Assembly (NCBI GenBank): GCA_902619595.1
Contig: CACNFE010000002.1
Span: 1-64,000 of the forward strand
DNA length: 64,000 nucleotides
Direction: 5' to 3'
Origin: an uncultured Pelagibacteraceae bacterium
Lineage (GTDB): Bacteria > Pseudomonadota > Alphaproteobacteria > Pelagibacterales > Pelagibacteraceae
This document shows, one piece after another, positions 29,218 through 39,919 of this stretch. The position numbers were made by a program, and so were the translations under genes. Numbering within the stretch: position 1 is the stretch's first letter; each line of letters opens with the position of its first letter. The notes beneath the pieces are model-generated. The model was not told the DNA's origin and did not search any database. It saw only the letters and a list, made by a program, of their open reading frames with translations.

Positions 29218-29988
29218 GTGATATTTGCTTTTTTTTTTATTTTAGGAAGTGTCTGGGGTAGTTTTTCTAATGTTTGTATTTTTAGATTACCACAAGACAA
29301 AGGTGTTGTATTAGATCGATCCTTTTGTCCTAAATGTAAAAGTGTTATAAGATGGTTTGATAACATTCCTATAGTATCTTTTTTATTTTTAAAAAGAAAA
29401 TGTAGAAATTGTGAATATAAAATTGATTTTCAATACTTTATTGTAGAATTATTAAGTGCAATAACATTTTGTGTTATCTATTACGTATATGGATTGAGTG
29501 TTACAACATTATTATTAATAATTTTAAGTATATTTTTTATTATTATATTCTTTATTGATCTCAAACATTCAATAATTCCAAATGAATTATCTTTTCCTTT
29601 AATGTTTATTGGTTTTGCAAAATCTTTTTACCCTAATTTAAATTTGGATATTTTTCCAAACCTAATTAATTCATTAGTTGGAGGAATAGTTGGCTATGTA
29701 ATAATATGGATAATTATTTTTTTATTTGAAAAAATAAGAAAGAAGGAAGGAATGGGCTTGGGTGACGCAAAACTTTTATCGGCGATAGGATTTTGGTTTG
29801 GATGGGTGAGTGTTCCTATAATAATTTTTTTTTCATCCTTAATAGGGTTGTTATATGTTCTTCCGTCTTTAATTAACAAAACAAAAAATTTATCAACACC
29901 GATTCCTTTTGGTCCTTATCTTATAATTGGAACAGTAGTTTATATTGCCTTTGGTAACCAAATTAAATTATTATTATTTAATAACTAA
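29218..29988 (+). CDS. pilD: Prepilin peptidase (A24), GTG start
   Basis: 'GSVWGSFSNVCIFRLP', CPKC..CRNC tetracysteine, 'DLKHSIIPNELSFP', 'GMGLGDAKLLSAIGFWFGW'. Confidence 0.95.
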   Translation: MIFAFFFILGSVWGSFSNVCIFRLPQDKGVVLDRSFCPKCKSVIRWFDNIPIVSFLFLKRKCRNCEYKIDFQYFIVELLSAITFCVIYYVYGLSVTTLLLIILSIFFIIIFFIDLKHSIIPNELSFPLMFIGFAKSFYPNLNLDIFPNLINSLVGGIVGYVIIWIIIFLFEKIRKKEGMGLGDAKLLSAIGFWFGWVSVPIIIFFSSLIGLLYVLPSLINKTKNLSTPIPFGPYLIIGTVVYIAFGNQIKLLLFNN

Positions 29989-32900
29989 AAATTCTCTCGC
30001 CAAGAATTTCTGAAAGATCTAAATTGTTTTTCGCTGGCAAGTATTTGTACAAGAGTATCTTCTGCTTCTTCTGGTCCAGCTAAGTTTGCAAACATGCTAC
30101 CACCGTAAACAACAAGTTTGGATAAAATACCACTTCCTACTTCATAACAACTTCCTTGTGCAACACTAGGATCGATATGTGTAGAGTCTAATGAGCCACA
30201 CTCATCATCATACGCACAAACATATGCCGTTCCTAATTCACAAACTTGTTCAGCTGGTTCATAGATTGGAAAATAAACTTTACCTCTATAAACAGTAGGT
30301 GCTGCTGAAGTTTTTCTAAATTTATTGCCTGTAGTTGATTTAGGGTTACTATCTGGTTCACCTAAATGATATTTCCATGCATCATCATTAGTTCCAACAC
30401 TGCAGGTCGGATAGTTTTCTCCTGTTGTATCAACACAGTCAGAACTTTTATCTATTTTTGGAGTATTTGAACTATTAAATGCTGTCGCTGAATTAAGAAT
30501 AAAGTCTGTACTTCCACTTATAAGTTTAGGATTATTTCTTGAAACAAAGTTTGGAAAATCACGATCTCTTATCCCATAAACTATATTATCCATTAAGCTT
30601 TTTCCATCTTCACCTACTGTTTCAGATATTCTATTAAAGTTCCCTGTTCCCCCAAATAACCAGAGATTTCCGGAGTCTCCTCCAATTGCTGCATCCATTT
30701 CAAAAAAACTAAACCTCTTATTTATATTGTCTGCTTGCAAGTTCATAAGAAATTGCTGCTCATATAGAGTACCATCTGAGGTTAAGTTAATTTTAATTAC
30801 TTTTCCCTCTAAATCATTAATGTAAACCATTGCTCCTCGCCAATCAGCCTGTGGTACATTATCTGCCGTTATGACTATAGGTGTAGCTGGAACTGAATTA
30901 ACTATAGGACTTGCATGTTCATACTCTCCCGTAATTCCTATTTTATACCCTTTCTTTTCACTGTCTAATATCCTCATAAATCCGTCATTTTCAGTTGATC
31001 CAAATAATCTTCCAGCTTTATGTCCAAGCTCTGAATTGTCCTCAAGCGGACCGGCTTCTAAATCAACGATAAAGACACCAGAACCTACACATTTAGTTCC
31101 AGATCCCATTCCTCCACCCATAACTGCAACGTATCTATCATCCTTATGATCTAAGCTTCCACTGGTAGATGGCATTCTAAAAATTCTTGGTGTGGACCAA
31201 GTCTCACCTAATCCACTATAATCGAACTCTATATTATTTATTCCTTGGCCATCGCAAGTCGTCTCTATTTTAATTTTATCAGATTGCCCTGCAATACCTT
31301 GGTCAATAGTGAATTTGTTCGTAGCACCGAAATTTATTGTCAATATAGCGCCGTCATAAGTTGCTGTAACATCATTATCAGATATCTCTATCCAATCGTC
31401 GCTAACTAATTCAGAAATTGACAGTACACCATCCTTTACCGTTCCATTACTTACTGCGCTGTCTGGTAATGTTATATCAAATGTAAAAACATTATCTTTG
31501 AAACATGTTGTTGCTCCACTAGCGTAGGATGTATTTACAAAGCCACCTCCTGCATAATCACTATTACCCTGACATGTATCTTTAGCATCCCTATTAGTAA
31601 AATAATCTGCCTCAAAGTCATCTGTAGTGTCGGCTGGAGTACCGTTATCATTTGTGTAAGTACCTAAAGCTACATCTCTCGTCTCAGCTTCCTCATAGAT
31701 ATTAGCTGCGTGAACCCCCTCAAAAGATTCTTCTAATGAAAGAGTCGCTCTTTGATATGGAAGTCTTGTCATTTTACCATTATGATCTACTCTTATAACC
31801 TCTTTATTATAAGAGTCGTTATATATAGAAAACATATGCAGAGGTCCTGTCCCTGTTTCATATGTACCATCATCCTTTTCTGTTCCAGCTGTTACAGTTG
31901 GTACAGTTATATCCAGTACTGAAAATCCTGCTCCACCACGACCATAAGGAATGAATAATAAAGTCCGCCAGGATTTTCCTGTTTCATATTCTGTCCCGCC
32001 TGGATTTAACCCCTTGATAAACACATCATGAACAACAGGTGATCCATCAACAGCAAATATAGGATTAGTACCTCCAGCTTTATTTCCTCCACCAAATTTT
32101 CCATCCATATTTTTGTTCACCAAGAGCGGGAGCTGGGCTGCAATCAATGGAGGTACAAATGCCCATTCCTCATCTCCAGTTTTCGCATTAAATGCGTGCA
32201 ACGTTCCCCCATTTGAACCTGCGTAAACAATTGTTGTTCTATCTTTGAGAGATGTTTGAAAAGCTCCATAACCTTTAGTTGATCTCCAGTATTTTTCTTG
32301 GTTGTTGCCAAAAAAGTTTGTACTTGCATTAGGTGGACCAACTTCGATTAGTTGAGAATGATAAATATCACCTAAAATCCAATCTCTATCCTCAGTAATA
32401 TTACACGCTCCACTTCCTGAACTTCCATCGTAATCAAAGTAATCGACACCTCTAACAAAATTTATTAATCCTTTTACATCATCCTCAATTCCATCTTCCA
32501 CACCTGGTGTATTTTTAATACCACAAGTTGATTGAGAATTATGATAATCTCTTACTACGTTACCGGTTGCCTCAAATAATTCTTGAATTGCAGCTGCATT
32601 ATTTGTATTCCAGTTATTCCATCCTCCGCTTCCAGTGTAGCCTGCGCTTCCATATTGATCAGTATCAATTGCAGTCCAGATTTTTCTATTCACAGATCCT
32701 TTAGAAGCTTTAACAAGTTCAGCTCCAGCATCCCAGTTACCAGCTGCCTTACCCTCATCGGTATCCAAGTCATCGTTAATGACATTATTATCAATACTAT
32801 ACCTATATAAGTGCCCCTTCCATTCAGTGTTTGACCTATAATTAAATTGCGCTTGATAAATAGATCCACCTTCTTCAAGAGTTGCTGTTATTGATGGAGC

Positions 32901-34931
32901 TGTAAATGATAACCTTTCCGCAATGATTTGTCTGATTTTTGACTCTATCTCTGTCTTTAAATCAGCTGGTGTTTCTGCATCTATTGGAGCTTCACAACCC
33001 GTTTTATTCGTAAGTGGGTCATAAGTAATTGGATCTACAGTATCACCATATTCGCCAGGGCTTTCGCATGATCCTGCTCTTGCAAGCCTATCAAATATTA
33101 CTTTAGCACTTGTTTGATAAGAACCGCCATATCCAACCATAAGAGTAGTAACTTTAAATTCATTTTTCAGTTTTTTCAGAGTTTCAAACGACTCAGTGTT
33201 GTTCCGTATATATCCATCACTTATAACGATTACATAATTTTGCTGACAAGGTTTACCCACCTCATCTATAACTGGTGTCTCTCCTGTTCTATTGCCATAA
33301 TATTGATATGCAATATCTGCGAAAGCATTTCCATCTGTTCCCCATGCCATACCGATTGTTGGGAGCACATCAACAATTTCAGAAGCTCCAGTAGCACTAA
33401 CTCCTACCTCTAGACAGTAATCATTAAGACATCGGTCAGATGTACCTACAGGATGAGTGCCTCCCATCCAACCATTATCCATATAATAACACCAATTAAC
33501 AAAGTGACACCATTTTTCACCGCCACCTCTTGCTCCATCAGGGTTCCAAGCAGCTCCACCACGTGAGTCATTTGTACCTGAATTCCAATGACCAAATCCA
33601 AAGTTTGCTCCAGATGTTAAAGAACTATCTGTTACTATTTCCGCAATAGCATCTTTAGCTCCATCAAATTTTGATACTTTAGCACCGCCATATCTCGCTC
33701 GCCAGGCTGTATTTTTTAAAGCATCTGTCATTTTATTTTCATCGAATTTATGTATGAACGAGTTTCTATCACCCACTAAAACTCTTGTAGCGCTAGTAAA
33801 TATATTATTTGCGAAAGTAGAACTCGAAGCCTTTCCTGGCATATTGAATTCAACATCAGCAGCATTAACAGCCCCTGGGTCTTTATCACTTAAACTCTTG
33901 GCATTTCCACTTTTACCAATAGTAAAATCTAAACTAGCTGTAATATTTGTGTGGTCTATTGAAATTTTTTGGAGAAGATGAGAGTTTTTACTTGTTGCAT
34001 AGATCTTGTTATCTTCTGCTACAGAATATTTGATCGCGTAAATATCTTTTATATCATCTGCAAGAGAATTTGTTTGGCTAGGAGTTCTTGCTTGGTTTTG
34101 TCCTGTGTTAATAAAATAATCCCAATTACCGTCAGTAGGACAATAAAGGTCGTTACCATCTTTTGTTAAAGTATAGCCTACAAGGTGCTGACCTGCTGCA
34201 AGATAAATATAATCACCATTGTTACTAATGGTCATCGACATAGCTGCATTTCTATTTAATAGTTTTCCAAAATGTTGATTATTATTTATCGAACATCTTT
34301 TTTCTCTCCCGTTCGTCAAGTTCTTGACATATAACTTTCCTTTCTTACCACCACCTTCATGAGTTCTACCTCCGACAAAAAGAATTTCATCATTATCAAT
34401 CTCTCTTATCTCAAGTAATGCTGGCATTGCAATTTTTGTTTTATTAAACCCAATAACATCAACGCATTTGCCGTCTTTATCAATTGCAATTATCTGCCCG
34501 CTATTTTGAGTTGAAACTCCATAAACTATATCGCTTGACGTTACAGCCCCGGCCCAACTTTTATTAACTTTTGAATTTTTATTTCCACAATTTGAATCTC
34601 TATTCGCTCCTCTAAAATTGATAGCACCACCAGCAAATGTTAAATCTCTTTCGCCCGTTTCAGCAATAATTTTAGAAAAACCTCTTCCGTTCTCAGCAAA
34701 AATTATATTGCCATCACTTAATTCTACTGCCCAGTCCACACCATAGGTTCCCATTCCACCTGATGCTATATTTCTCATACTCACTGAGCTATCTAACAAT
34801 ATTAATATATTAGCTGGAACATCGCCCTTTCCTGATCCAGGGGGAATTGGTTTTGTAAAAGATTTTGAACCTGTTAAAGATAATAGTATTAAATTAATTA
34901 TAATTATTTTAAATAAATTTTTTATTTTCAT
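29985..34931 (-). CDS. pilY1: PilY1-like pilus tip/adhesin protein with VWA-like N-terminus
   Basis: 1648 aa; 'PANILILLDSSVSM' MIDAS-like; C-terminal propeller 'TTIVYAGSNGGTLHAFNAKTGDEEWAFVPPLIAAQLPLL...FAVDGSPVVHDVFI...WRTLLFIPYGRGGAGFSVLDIT'. Confidence 0.92.
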   Translation of the reverse strand: MKIKNLFKIIIINLILLSLTGSKSFTKPIPPGSGKGDVPANILILLDSSVSMRNIASGGMGTYGVDWAVELSDGNIIFAENGRGFSKIIAETGERDLTFAGGAINFRGANRDSNCGNKNSKVNKSWAGAVTSSDIVYGVSTQNSGQIIAIDKDGKCVDVIGFNKTKIAMPALLEIREIDNDEILFVGGRTHEGGGKKGKLYVKNLTNGREKRCSINNNQHFGKLLNRNAAMSMTISNNGDYIYLAAGQHLVGYTLTKDGNDLYCPTDGNWDYFINTGQNQARTPSQTNSLADDIKDIYAIKYSVAEDNKIYATSKNSHLLQKISIDHTNITASLDFTIGKSGNAKSLSDKDPGAVNAADVEFNMPGKASSSTFANNIFTSATRVLVGDRNSFIHKFDENKMTDALKNTAWRARYGGAKVSKFDGAKDAIAEIVTDSSLTSGANFGFGHWNSGTNDSRGGAAWNPDGARGGGEKWCHFVNWCYYMDNGWMGGTHPVGTSDRCLNDYCLEVGVSATGASEIVDVLPTIGMAWGTDGNAFADIAYQYYGNRTGETPVIDEVGKPCQQNYVIVISDGYIRNNTESFETLKKLKNEFKVTTLMVGYGGSYQTSAKVIFDRLARAGSCESPGEYGDTVDPITYDPLTNKTGCEAPIDAETPADLKTEIESKIRQIIAERLSFTAPSITATLEEGGSIYQAQFNYRSNTEWKGHLYRYSIDNNVINDDLDTDEGKAAGNWDAGAELVKASKGSVNRKIWTAIDTDQYGSAGYTGSGGWNNWNTNNAAAIQELFEATGNVVRDYHNSQSTCGIKNTPGVEDGIEDDVKGLINFVRGVDYFDYDGSSGSGACNITEDRDWILGDIYHSQLIEVGPPNASTNFFGNNQEKYWRSTKGYGAFQTSLKDRTTIVYAGSNGGTLHAFNAKTGDEEWAFVPPLIAAQLPLLVNKNMDGKFGGGNKAGGTNPIFAVDGSPVVHDVFIKGLNPGGTEYETGKSWRTLLFIPYGRGGAGFSVLDITVPTVTAGTEKDDGTYETGTGPLHMFSIYNDSYNKEVIRVDHNGKMTRLPYQRATLSLEESFEGVHAANIYEEAETRDVALGTYTNDNGTPADTTDDFEADYFTNRDAKDTCQGNSDYAGGGFVNTSYASGATTCFKDNVFTFDITLPDSAVSNGTVKDGVLSISELVSDDWIEISDNDVTATYDGAILTINFGATNKFTIDQGIAGQSDKIKIETTCDGQGINNIEFDYSGLGETWSTPRIFRMPSTSGSLDHKDDRYVAVMGGGMGSGTKCVGSGVFIVDLEAGPLEDNSELGHKAGRLFGSTENDGFMRILDSEKKGYKIGITGEYEHASPIVNSVPATPIVITADNVPQADWRGAMVYINDLEGKVIKINLTSDGTLYEQQFLMNLQADNINKRFSFFEMDAAIGGDSGNLWLFGGTGNFNRISETVGEDGKSLMDNIVYGIRDRDFPNFVSRNNPKLISGSTDFILNSATAFNSSNTPKIDKSSDCVDTTGENYPTCSVGTNDDAWKYHLGEPDSNPKSTTGNKFRKTSAAPTVYRGKVYFPIYEPAEQVCELGTAYVCAYDDECGSLDSTHIDPSVAQGSCYEVGSGILSKLVVYGGSMFANLAGPEEAEDTLVQILASEKQFRSFRNSWRENF

Positions 34932-35485
34932 TATTCTTCCTGTTCAAGTAATACTTCAAAATAATCTGGTGAAGTTACTGCAACGCCCTCTATAATTTCT
35001 TTATCAATATTTTTTATCTTATAGTAATAAATTTGTTTATTCCCGAAATTCCAAAACTTATACCCTGGCCAAGATTTATCTTCAGTGTTTACTGCTCCAA
35101 AACTTGATTGAACATATTTATTGAGCAAACCCTTTGCACTCTCATCATTGTTTTGACCATTTTGCAATTCGATTTCTACTGCACCAACTTTGTTGTTTAC
35201 AACATATCCTTTAATTAAAACTTCTCCAAAGTCTATATCTTCACAGAAAGCATTTTTTTCTGTAACATAAACTGAAACATCTCCCCCGAGACCACTAGAA
35301 CCACTTCCTCTAGTTGTTCCAAGGACTCCTTCTATTTGGGACTGTTCATCCTCAATTGTTCCAAAAATATTTTCAATTGTTGATTTATCCGAACCTATTT
35401 CAATTCCTAGTAAATCACATGCCCATGATATTTGTGAGCTAAATAAAGAAATTATAAAAAATAAAGTAAAAGTTTTTCTTTTCAT
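34931..35485 (-). CDS. Hypothetical secreted protein in the pilY1 operon
   Basis: Signal peptide; located between PilX-like and PilY1 genes. Confidence 0.65.
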   Translation of the reverse strand: MKRKTFTLFFIISLFSSQISWACDLLGIEIGSDKSTIENIFGTIEDEQSQIEGVLGTTRGSGSSGLGGDVSVYVTEKNAFCEDIDFGEVLIKGYVVNNKVGAVEIELQNGQNNDESAKGLLNKYVQSSFGAVNTEDKSWPGYKFWNFGNKQIYYYKIKNIDKEIIEGVAVTSPDYFEVLLEQEE

Positions 35486-35488
35486 TTT

Positions 35489-36163
35489 TTATTCCGGTAA
35501 AACTACCATACTTTCAAGAGGGATTATAATTTTATCTTCATCAAAAATACCGCAGGAATAAACCCTGAAAGCAGTTCCTCTATTAACAACATCGGTAGCT
35601 GACGCTTGAACACTATTTCCAGTCTCAAAGGAGTCCGCTGGGCCAACATTAACCATAAAGTATTCATAAGTAAATCTTTGTAAAAAGCTAATCTCTCCAT
35701 CTCTATACTTGCTCTCTCTTCCAGATGCAGATGAATAGACAGATGCAACTATTGGTTCCACGATTTGATAAAATGAGCCCTCAGTATAATGTGTAACTAC
35801 ATTTTCTAGATTTATGATGTTTTTAAAACTTTTGTAGCACGGGGTTCTATCAGCAGCAGGGATCGTAAAGGAATTTGCTGGAGGTATATTTTTCGATAAC
35901 TCGTCATCTTCTCGAGATACTGTTCCAGCAGTTTTTACTCTTCTTGGTTTTCCCATAAACTTATTTAACAAGTATTTTTCAGCCTCTAATAATCCAGTTT
36001 CAGCAACGTAAAAAGCTTGCTGATATAAATCATCAGTATTATTATCTCGGTGATCACTCGAAGATAACACAACTAGAGTTCCACCCATTAATGACATAGC
36101 TATTAAAAGAACTAACGATAAAATTAGTGTAAATCCTTTTATATTTTTATTTTTATTTTTCAT
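35489..36163 (-). CDS. PilX-like minor pilin
   Basis: 'IKGFTLILSLVLLIAMSLMGGTLVVLSSSDHRDNNTDDLYQQAFYVAETGLLEAEKYL'; lacks Glu5 as expected for PilX. Confidence 0.85.
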   Translation of the reverse strand: MKNKNKNIKGFTLILSLVLLIAMSLMGGTLVVLSSSDHRDNNTDDLYQQAFYVAETGLLEAEKYLLNKFMGKPRRVKTAGTVSREDDELSKNIPPANSFTIPAADRTPCYKSFKNIINLENVVTHYTEGSFYQIVEPIVASVYSSASGRESKYRDGEISFLQRFTYEYFMVNVGPADSFETGNSVQASATDVVNRGTAFRVYSCGIFDEDKIIIPLESMVVLPE

Positions 36164-37110
36164 CTTCCTATGTTTCTTGTAGCAATACTTACAACTACAT
36201 TGTCTCTTAAATATCTATCATCAAGACCTAATCCTGAATATCTGTCATTACTTAATGTTTTTAAAAATTGCTTTTGTTTTGGTTTATTTTTATAAAATTC
36301 TTTATTTGATCTAAACATTAGTGACATATCCACTTGTTTAATATTATAAAGATCGGATCTATGAGCATTATTTGGTAGAGGATAATCTCCATTTTTCCAT
36401 AAATGATGTCCATTGCCATCAAATAATAAAAATTCCATATCGACTAAATGTGATCTGACAAGTTGATTTGTGTAACACTCAGTACATTTACTTGTCCAAT
36501 TACCAAATGTATTCTCATCGTTTTCAATCCAGCTTTCTTTAGTTTTATAAACCCCATAAAAATCATTATCAGGATTTCCATCCTCATTGTTTATTGGTAA
36601 TGCAAAATATGAAATTTTATATCTTTTATATTTTTGTATTGGATCATTTTTATCAAAATCACCATAGACAATAGATATGCTATCGCAACAAGTATCTGTA
36701 GATCGATTTTTTTGTGGAATTGGAAGATCGCTATCTGGATCCACAGTAAAATCTGCAGGATAATAACCAAGAGTATTTCTAAAGACTATTATTGGATCGT
36801 GGGTATCTATTATCCCTCTGCCCTGCTCTAGTCCTGAGATATGAGTTAGATTATCTGATGGTGGAATTCCTTCATCATTCCGACCATAATAATATTTGTA
36901 TCCTGCTAATCTTATATCTCTCATCATCATTCCAACTATGTCTCTGCTCGAGCTACTAATTCTCGCTTTATCAGTTACTTGTTTATAGCTACTATTAACT
37001 GCAGTATAAGATGCAAACATTGCTCCCATCATTATAGCGGTTACTGCAACTCCTACTAATAACTCAATTAATGTTACACCTGATATCTTTGTTAATTTTT
37101 TTTTCATCAT
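36160..37110 (-). CDS. PilW-like minor pilin
   Basis: 'ISGVTLIELLVGVAVTAIMMGAMFASYTAVNSSYKQVTDKARISSSSRDIVGMMMRDIRLAGY'. Confidence 0.88.
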   Translation of the reverse strand: MMKKKLTKISGVTLIELLVGVAVTAIMMGAMFASYTAVNSSYKQVTDKARISSSSRDIVGMMMRDIRLAGYKYYYGRNDEGIPPSDNLTHISGLEQGRGIIDTHDPIIVFRNTLGYYPADFTVDPDSDLPIPQKNRSTDTCCDSISIVYGDFDKNDPIQKYKRYKISYFALPINNEDGNPDNDFYGVYKTKESWIENDENTFGNWTSKCTECYTNQLVRSHLVDMEFLLFDGNGHHLWKNGDYPLPNNAHRSDLYNIKQVDMSLMFRSNKEFYKNKPKQKQFLKTLSNDRYSGLGLDDRYLRDNVVVSIATRNIGR

Positions 37111-37811
37111 TCCTTAAAAATATAATCTGCTTGAAAGTATAACGTTCTTCTTTTATTGCCCGCATTAGTATTAATTTCAACTCTACCAATGTAAATTTCG
37201 TCAAAAATCATATCCCAACTCCCTGGAAGACATCCTGTACCTGTGCAAATTTTATAAACATTAATAGTTTTTCTATCACCTACACCATCTGGGTTATCTC
37301 TACATTTTAAATAACGATCTTCACCTAAAATAACTCCCCATCTATTTAACTTATTTTCTGGAGCACCTTCTGTTAATGAATTTTTGTAAATACTTGTCAT
37401 ATTGTCTTTTGAAAAAATAGGACCTCCTTTTCCACTACATGAATCATATCCTATTGGGCTTTGATTAATATGCTGTGCGAATTTTTTTATATTATCCGGA
37501 CATACACCACCATCCAAAGCTGTTGGTACACCATAATCATTAATCAAACATTGTTTGGAATTTGGATTAGTATTTGTCGTCTCATCTCTTGAGCCAATCA
37601 TATCCTCTGCTATCATACTTGTAATATAATTTATTTTTGTTCGCTCACCTGAAACTCCAATTGAGTTAACTGAATAATTTACTAATTGAAATACTGCAAG
37701 AAAACCTATTGCAACTATTGCAGTTGAAACTAAAGCCTCAACTAAACTAATACCCTTGATAAGTTTATCTTTAGAAAAATTTCTCATTGAGTCACCCAAT
37801 CGTTTGCCCAT
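37107..37811 (-). CDS. PilV-like minor pilin
   Basis: 'IKGISLVEALVSTAIVAIGFLAVFQLVNYSVNSIGVSGERTKINYI'. Confidence 0.87.
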   Translation of the reverse strand: MGKRLGDSMRNFSKDKLIKGISLVEALVSTAIVAIGFLAVFQLVNYSVNSIGVSGERTKINYITSMIAEDMIGSRDETTNTNPNSKQCLINDYGVPTALDGGVCPDNIKKFAQHINQSPIGYDSCSGKGGPIFSKDNMTSIYKNSLTEGAPENKLNRWGVILGEDRYLKCRDNPDGVGDRKTINVYKICTGTGCLPGSWDMIFDEIYIGRVEINTNAGNKRRTLYFQADYIFKE

Positions 37812-38512
37812 TTATATAAATTAATACTACCAAATCTACTCCATTCTATACGAAAAAAATTACTCTGAGCAGGGCCGTTATTATTTAATACACAATGATT
37901 ATCTTCATCTGTTTTTCTTTGACAAATAAATAAATTTTCATTGGCTAAAAAATCTGATCCCTCATTCATTAAAAACATACCACTTGCACTATAAAAAGTT
38001 CCATCTTTTGAAAAACAAATATTACCGCCGTCATTTGGTATAGTCATAGGATTATCATTATTATCTAGCATTCCTATTAAGACTTTAGTTTCATCAAGTC
38101 TAATTTGTTTCACAGTCAATTCATCGCTTGATGCTCCTTCATCATCCCAGTCAATATCCATTGAGCATCTCTGCTCAAATCTGTGAAAAGGTTTTTCAGT
38201 TGTTCCGTCCCACTTATCTCTTACAAGGTTAATAAACTTATTTTGCCCTAAACCATTTGTCTCAACAACTATTTCTTCGTTATCAGTATCTCTATAAACA
38301 CTAAATTGTACAAAACTATATTGTCCTCTTTGAACTTGTGAAAAAATATTTCTCATTAGGGAAGCTGTCTCTGTTGCTTGAGCTCTAACCATTCGTTCAG
38401 TTCTCCACTTTAGGAATGGTTTAAAAGCTGCAGCTGACATTGCACCAATAATTGCTATAACTACGATGAGCTCTAATAAAGCGAAACCTTTAATTTTCTT
38501 TTCCTGCATTTG
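37784..38512 (-). CDS. FimU/FimT/GspH-like minor pilin
   Basis: 'IKGFALLELIVVIAIIGAMSAAAFKPFLKWRTERMVRAQATETASLMRNI'; likely start MQEKKIKGF near 38512 rather than 38536. Confidence 0.85.
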   Translation of the reverse strand, partial: QMQEKKIKGFALLELIVVIAIIGAMSAAAFKPFLKWRTERMVRAQATETASLMRNIFSQVQRGQYSFVQFSVYRDTDNEEIVVETNGLGQNKFINLVRDKWDGTTEKPFHRFEQRCSMDIDWDDEGASSDELTVKQIRLDETKVLIGMLDNNDNPMTIPNDGGNICFSKDGTFYSASGMFLMNEGSDFLANENLFICQRKTDEDNHCVLNNNGPAQSNFFRIEWSRFGSINLYKWANDWVTQ

Positions 38513-39503
38513 CATCAATCTTTCCAGCTGTAACAAGATTTTCTAATGATTTTGACATGGTGATCATTCCATCTTTTACTGCGGTCTGCATGATGCTTGG
38601 GATTTGATGAATTTTTGCTTCTCTAATTAAGTTTTGAATCGGAGCAGTACATTTCATAATTTCAAAAGCACCTACACGACCTTGGCCATCTTTTGTTTTT
38701 AAAAGTCTTTGTGTTACAACCATCTTTAAAGAAGTTGAAAGCTGCGCTCGTATCTGAGCTTGTTGTTCTGGTGGGAAAACGTCTATGATTCTATTTATTG
38801 TATTTGGTGCTCCACTCGTGTGTAGTGTTCCAAAAACCAAGTGTCCAGTTTCAGCAGCTGTAAGTGCAAGACTTACTGTTTCCAAATCCCTCATCTCTCC
38901 AACTAAAATCACATCAGGGTCTTCTCGTAGGGCTGCTTTTAGTGCACTTGCAAAAGTTTGTGTTTGCTTTCCAACTTCTCGATGTGAAACGATACTTTTT
39001 GAATCTGTATGAATAAATTCTACTGGGTCTTCTACAGTTATAATATTTGCAGTTCTTGTTTTATTTATTTCATTAACTATAGCTGCAAGTGTAGTTGATT
39101 TTCCAGAACCTGTTGGTCCAGTGACTAAAACTAAACCCTTATGCATATCGATTATGTCATAAAGGGCATCTGGTAAATCAAACTGTCCCATCTCTGGTAT
39201 TTTGCTTTCTACTCTTCTAAGAACTGCAGCTGGTCCATTTAATGTTTTATAAAAATTAGCTCTAAATCTTAGTCCACTAATATTAACTGCAGAGTCTAGC
39301 TCGTGTGTATCCTGGAATTTTTTTGTCTCATGCTCATTACAATTCGTGGTCATTAAATCTATAAGATCTTGTGGTTTTACCATAACATCTTTAACCATGA
39401 TAATTTCTCCAGTTTGCCTGTATGCTAAAGGAGAGCCTGATCTAATATGAAAATCAGATATTTTTTTGTTATTTTTTGCAAGTTCTTCTAATTTTTCAAA
39501 CAT
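38490..39503 (-). CDS. pilT: Type IV pilus retraction ATPase
   Basis: 'DFHIRSGSPLAYRQTGEI', 'LVTGPTGSGKSTTLAAIV', 'VGEMRDLETVSLALTAAETGHLVFGTLHTSGAPNTINRIIDVFPPEQQAQIRAQLS'. Confidence 0.95.
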   Translation of the reverse strand: MFEKLEELAKNNKKISDFHIRSGSPLAYRQTGEIIMVKDVMVKPQDLIDLMTTNCNEHETKKFQDTHELDSAVNISGLRFRANFYKTLNGPAAVLRRVESKIPEMGQFDLPDALYDIIDMHKGLVLVTGPTGSGKSTTLAAIVNEINKTRTANIITVEDPVEFIHTDSKSIVSHREVGKQTQTFASALKAALREDPDVILVGEMRDLETVSLALTAAETGHLVFGTLHTSGAPNTINRIIDVFPPEQQAQIRAQLSTSLKMVVTQRLLKTKDGQGRVGAFEIMKCTAPIQNLIREAKIHQIPSIMQTAVKDGMITMSKSLENLVTAGKIDANAGKEN

Positions 39504-39576
39504 ATTAAATTTGTATATATAAATGTGAAAAAAAACAATATTTACTTCGGCCTAAGCGACCAAAATAAGCAATTAT

Positions 39577-39918
39577 TTAATAAATAAAATAATATAAAAT
39601 CCAAATAATTAAAGAGTATTCAAAAAAACTTTTTGTAAGATTCAATTGCTTTTCTGTAAATTTTGATTTTAAGAATTTACCCAAAAATATAAAACCCAAA
39701 TGTACTAAAATGATTGAAAAAATAATTCCTATAAGAGTAAACTGAAAAGAGAAGTTTTTATATCCAAAGTAAACAGCAGCTATAAAAGTAAACCATGACA
39801 CTTTTGTGATAAATAATTTAAAAATAAGACCAGCTTTTTTACTAAATATAGACTGTGTTTTTATTAAAGAGTAAGACCAAGTTAAACCAATTAAAAAACT
39901 CAAATATTTTAAAATCAT
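39577..39918 (-). CDS. Hypothetical membrane protein
   Basis: 113 aa, about 4 hydrophobic segments. Confidence 0.55.
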   Translation of the reverse strand: MILKYLSFLIGLTWSYSLIKTQSIFSKKAGLIFKLFITKVSWFTFIAAVYFGYKNFSFQFTLIGIIFSIILVHLGFIFLGKFLKSKFTEKQLNLTKSFFEYSLIIWILYYFIY

Positions 39919-39919
39919 T

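Noticed and set aside
32144-32341. 65-aa minus ORF in an alternate frame of pilY1
   Set aside because: Fully nested in the long PilY1 frame with no independent support.
35489-36163. PilX-like pilin lacking Glu5 as an anomaly
   Set aside because: PilX/GspK-type minor pilins commonly lack Glu5, so this is expected.
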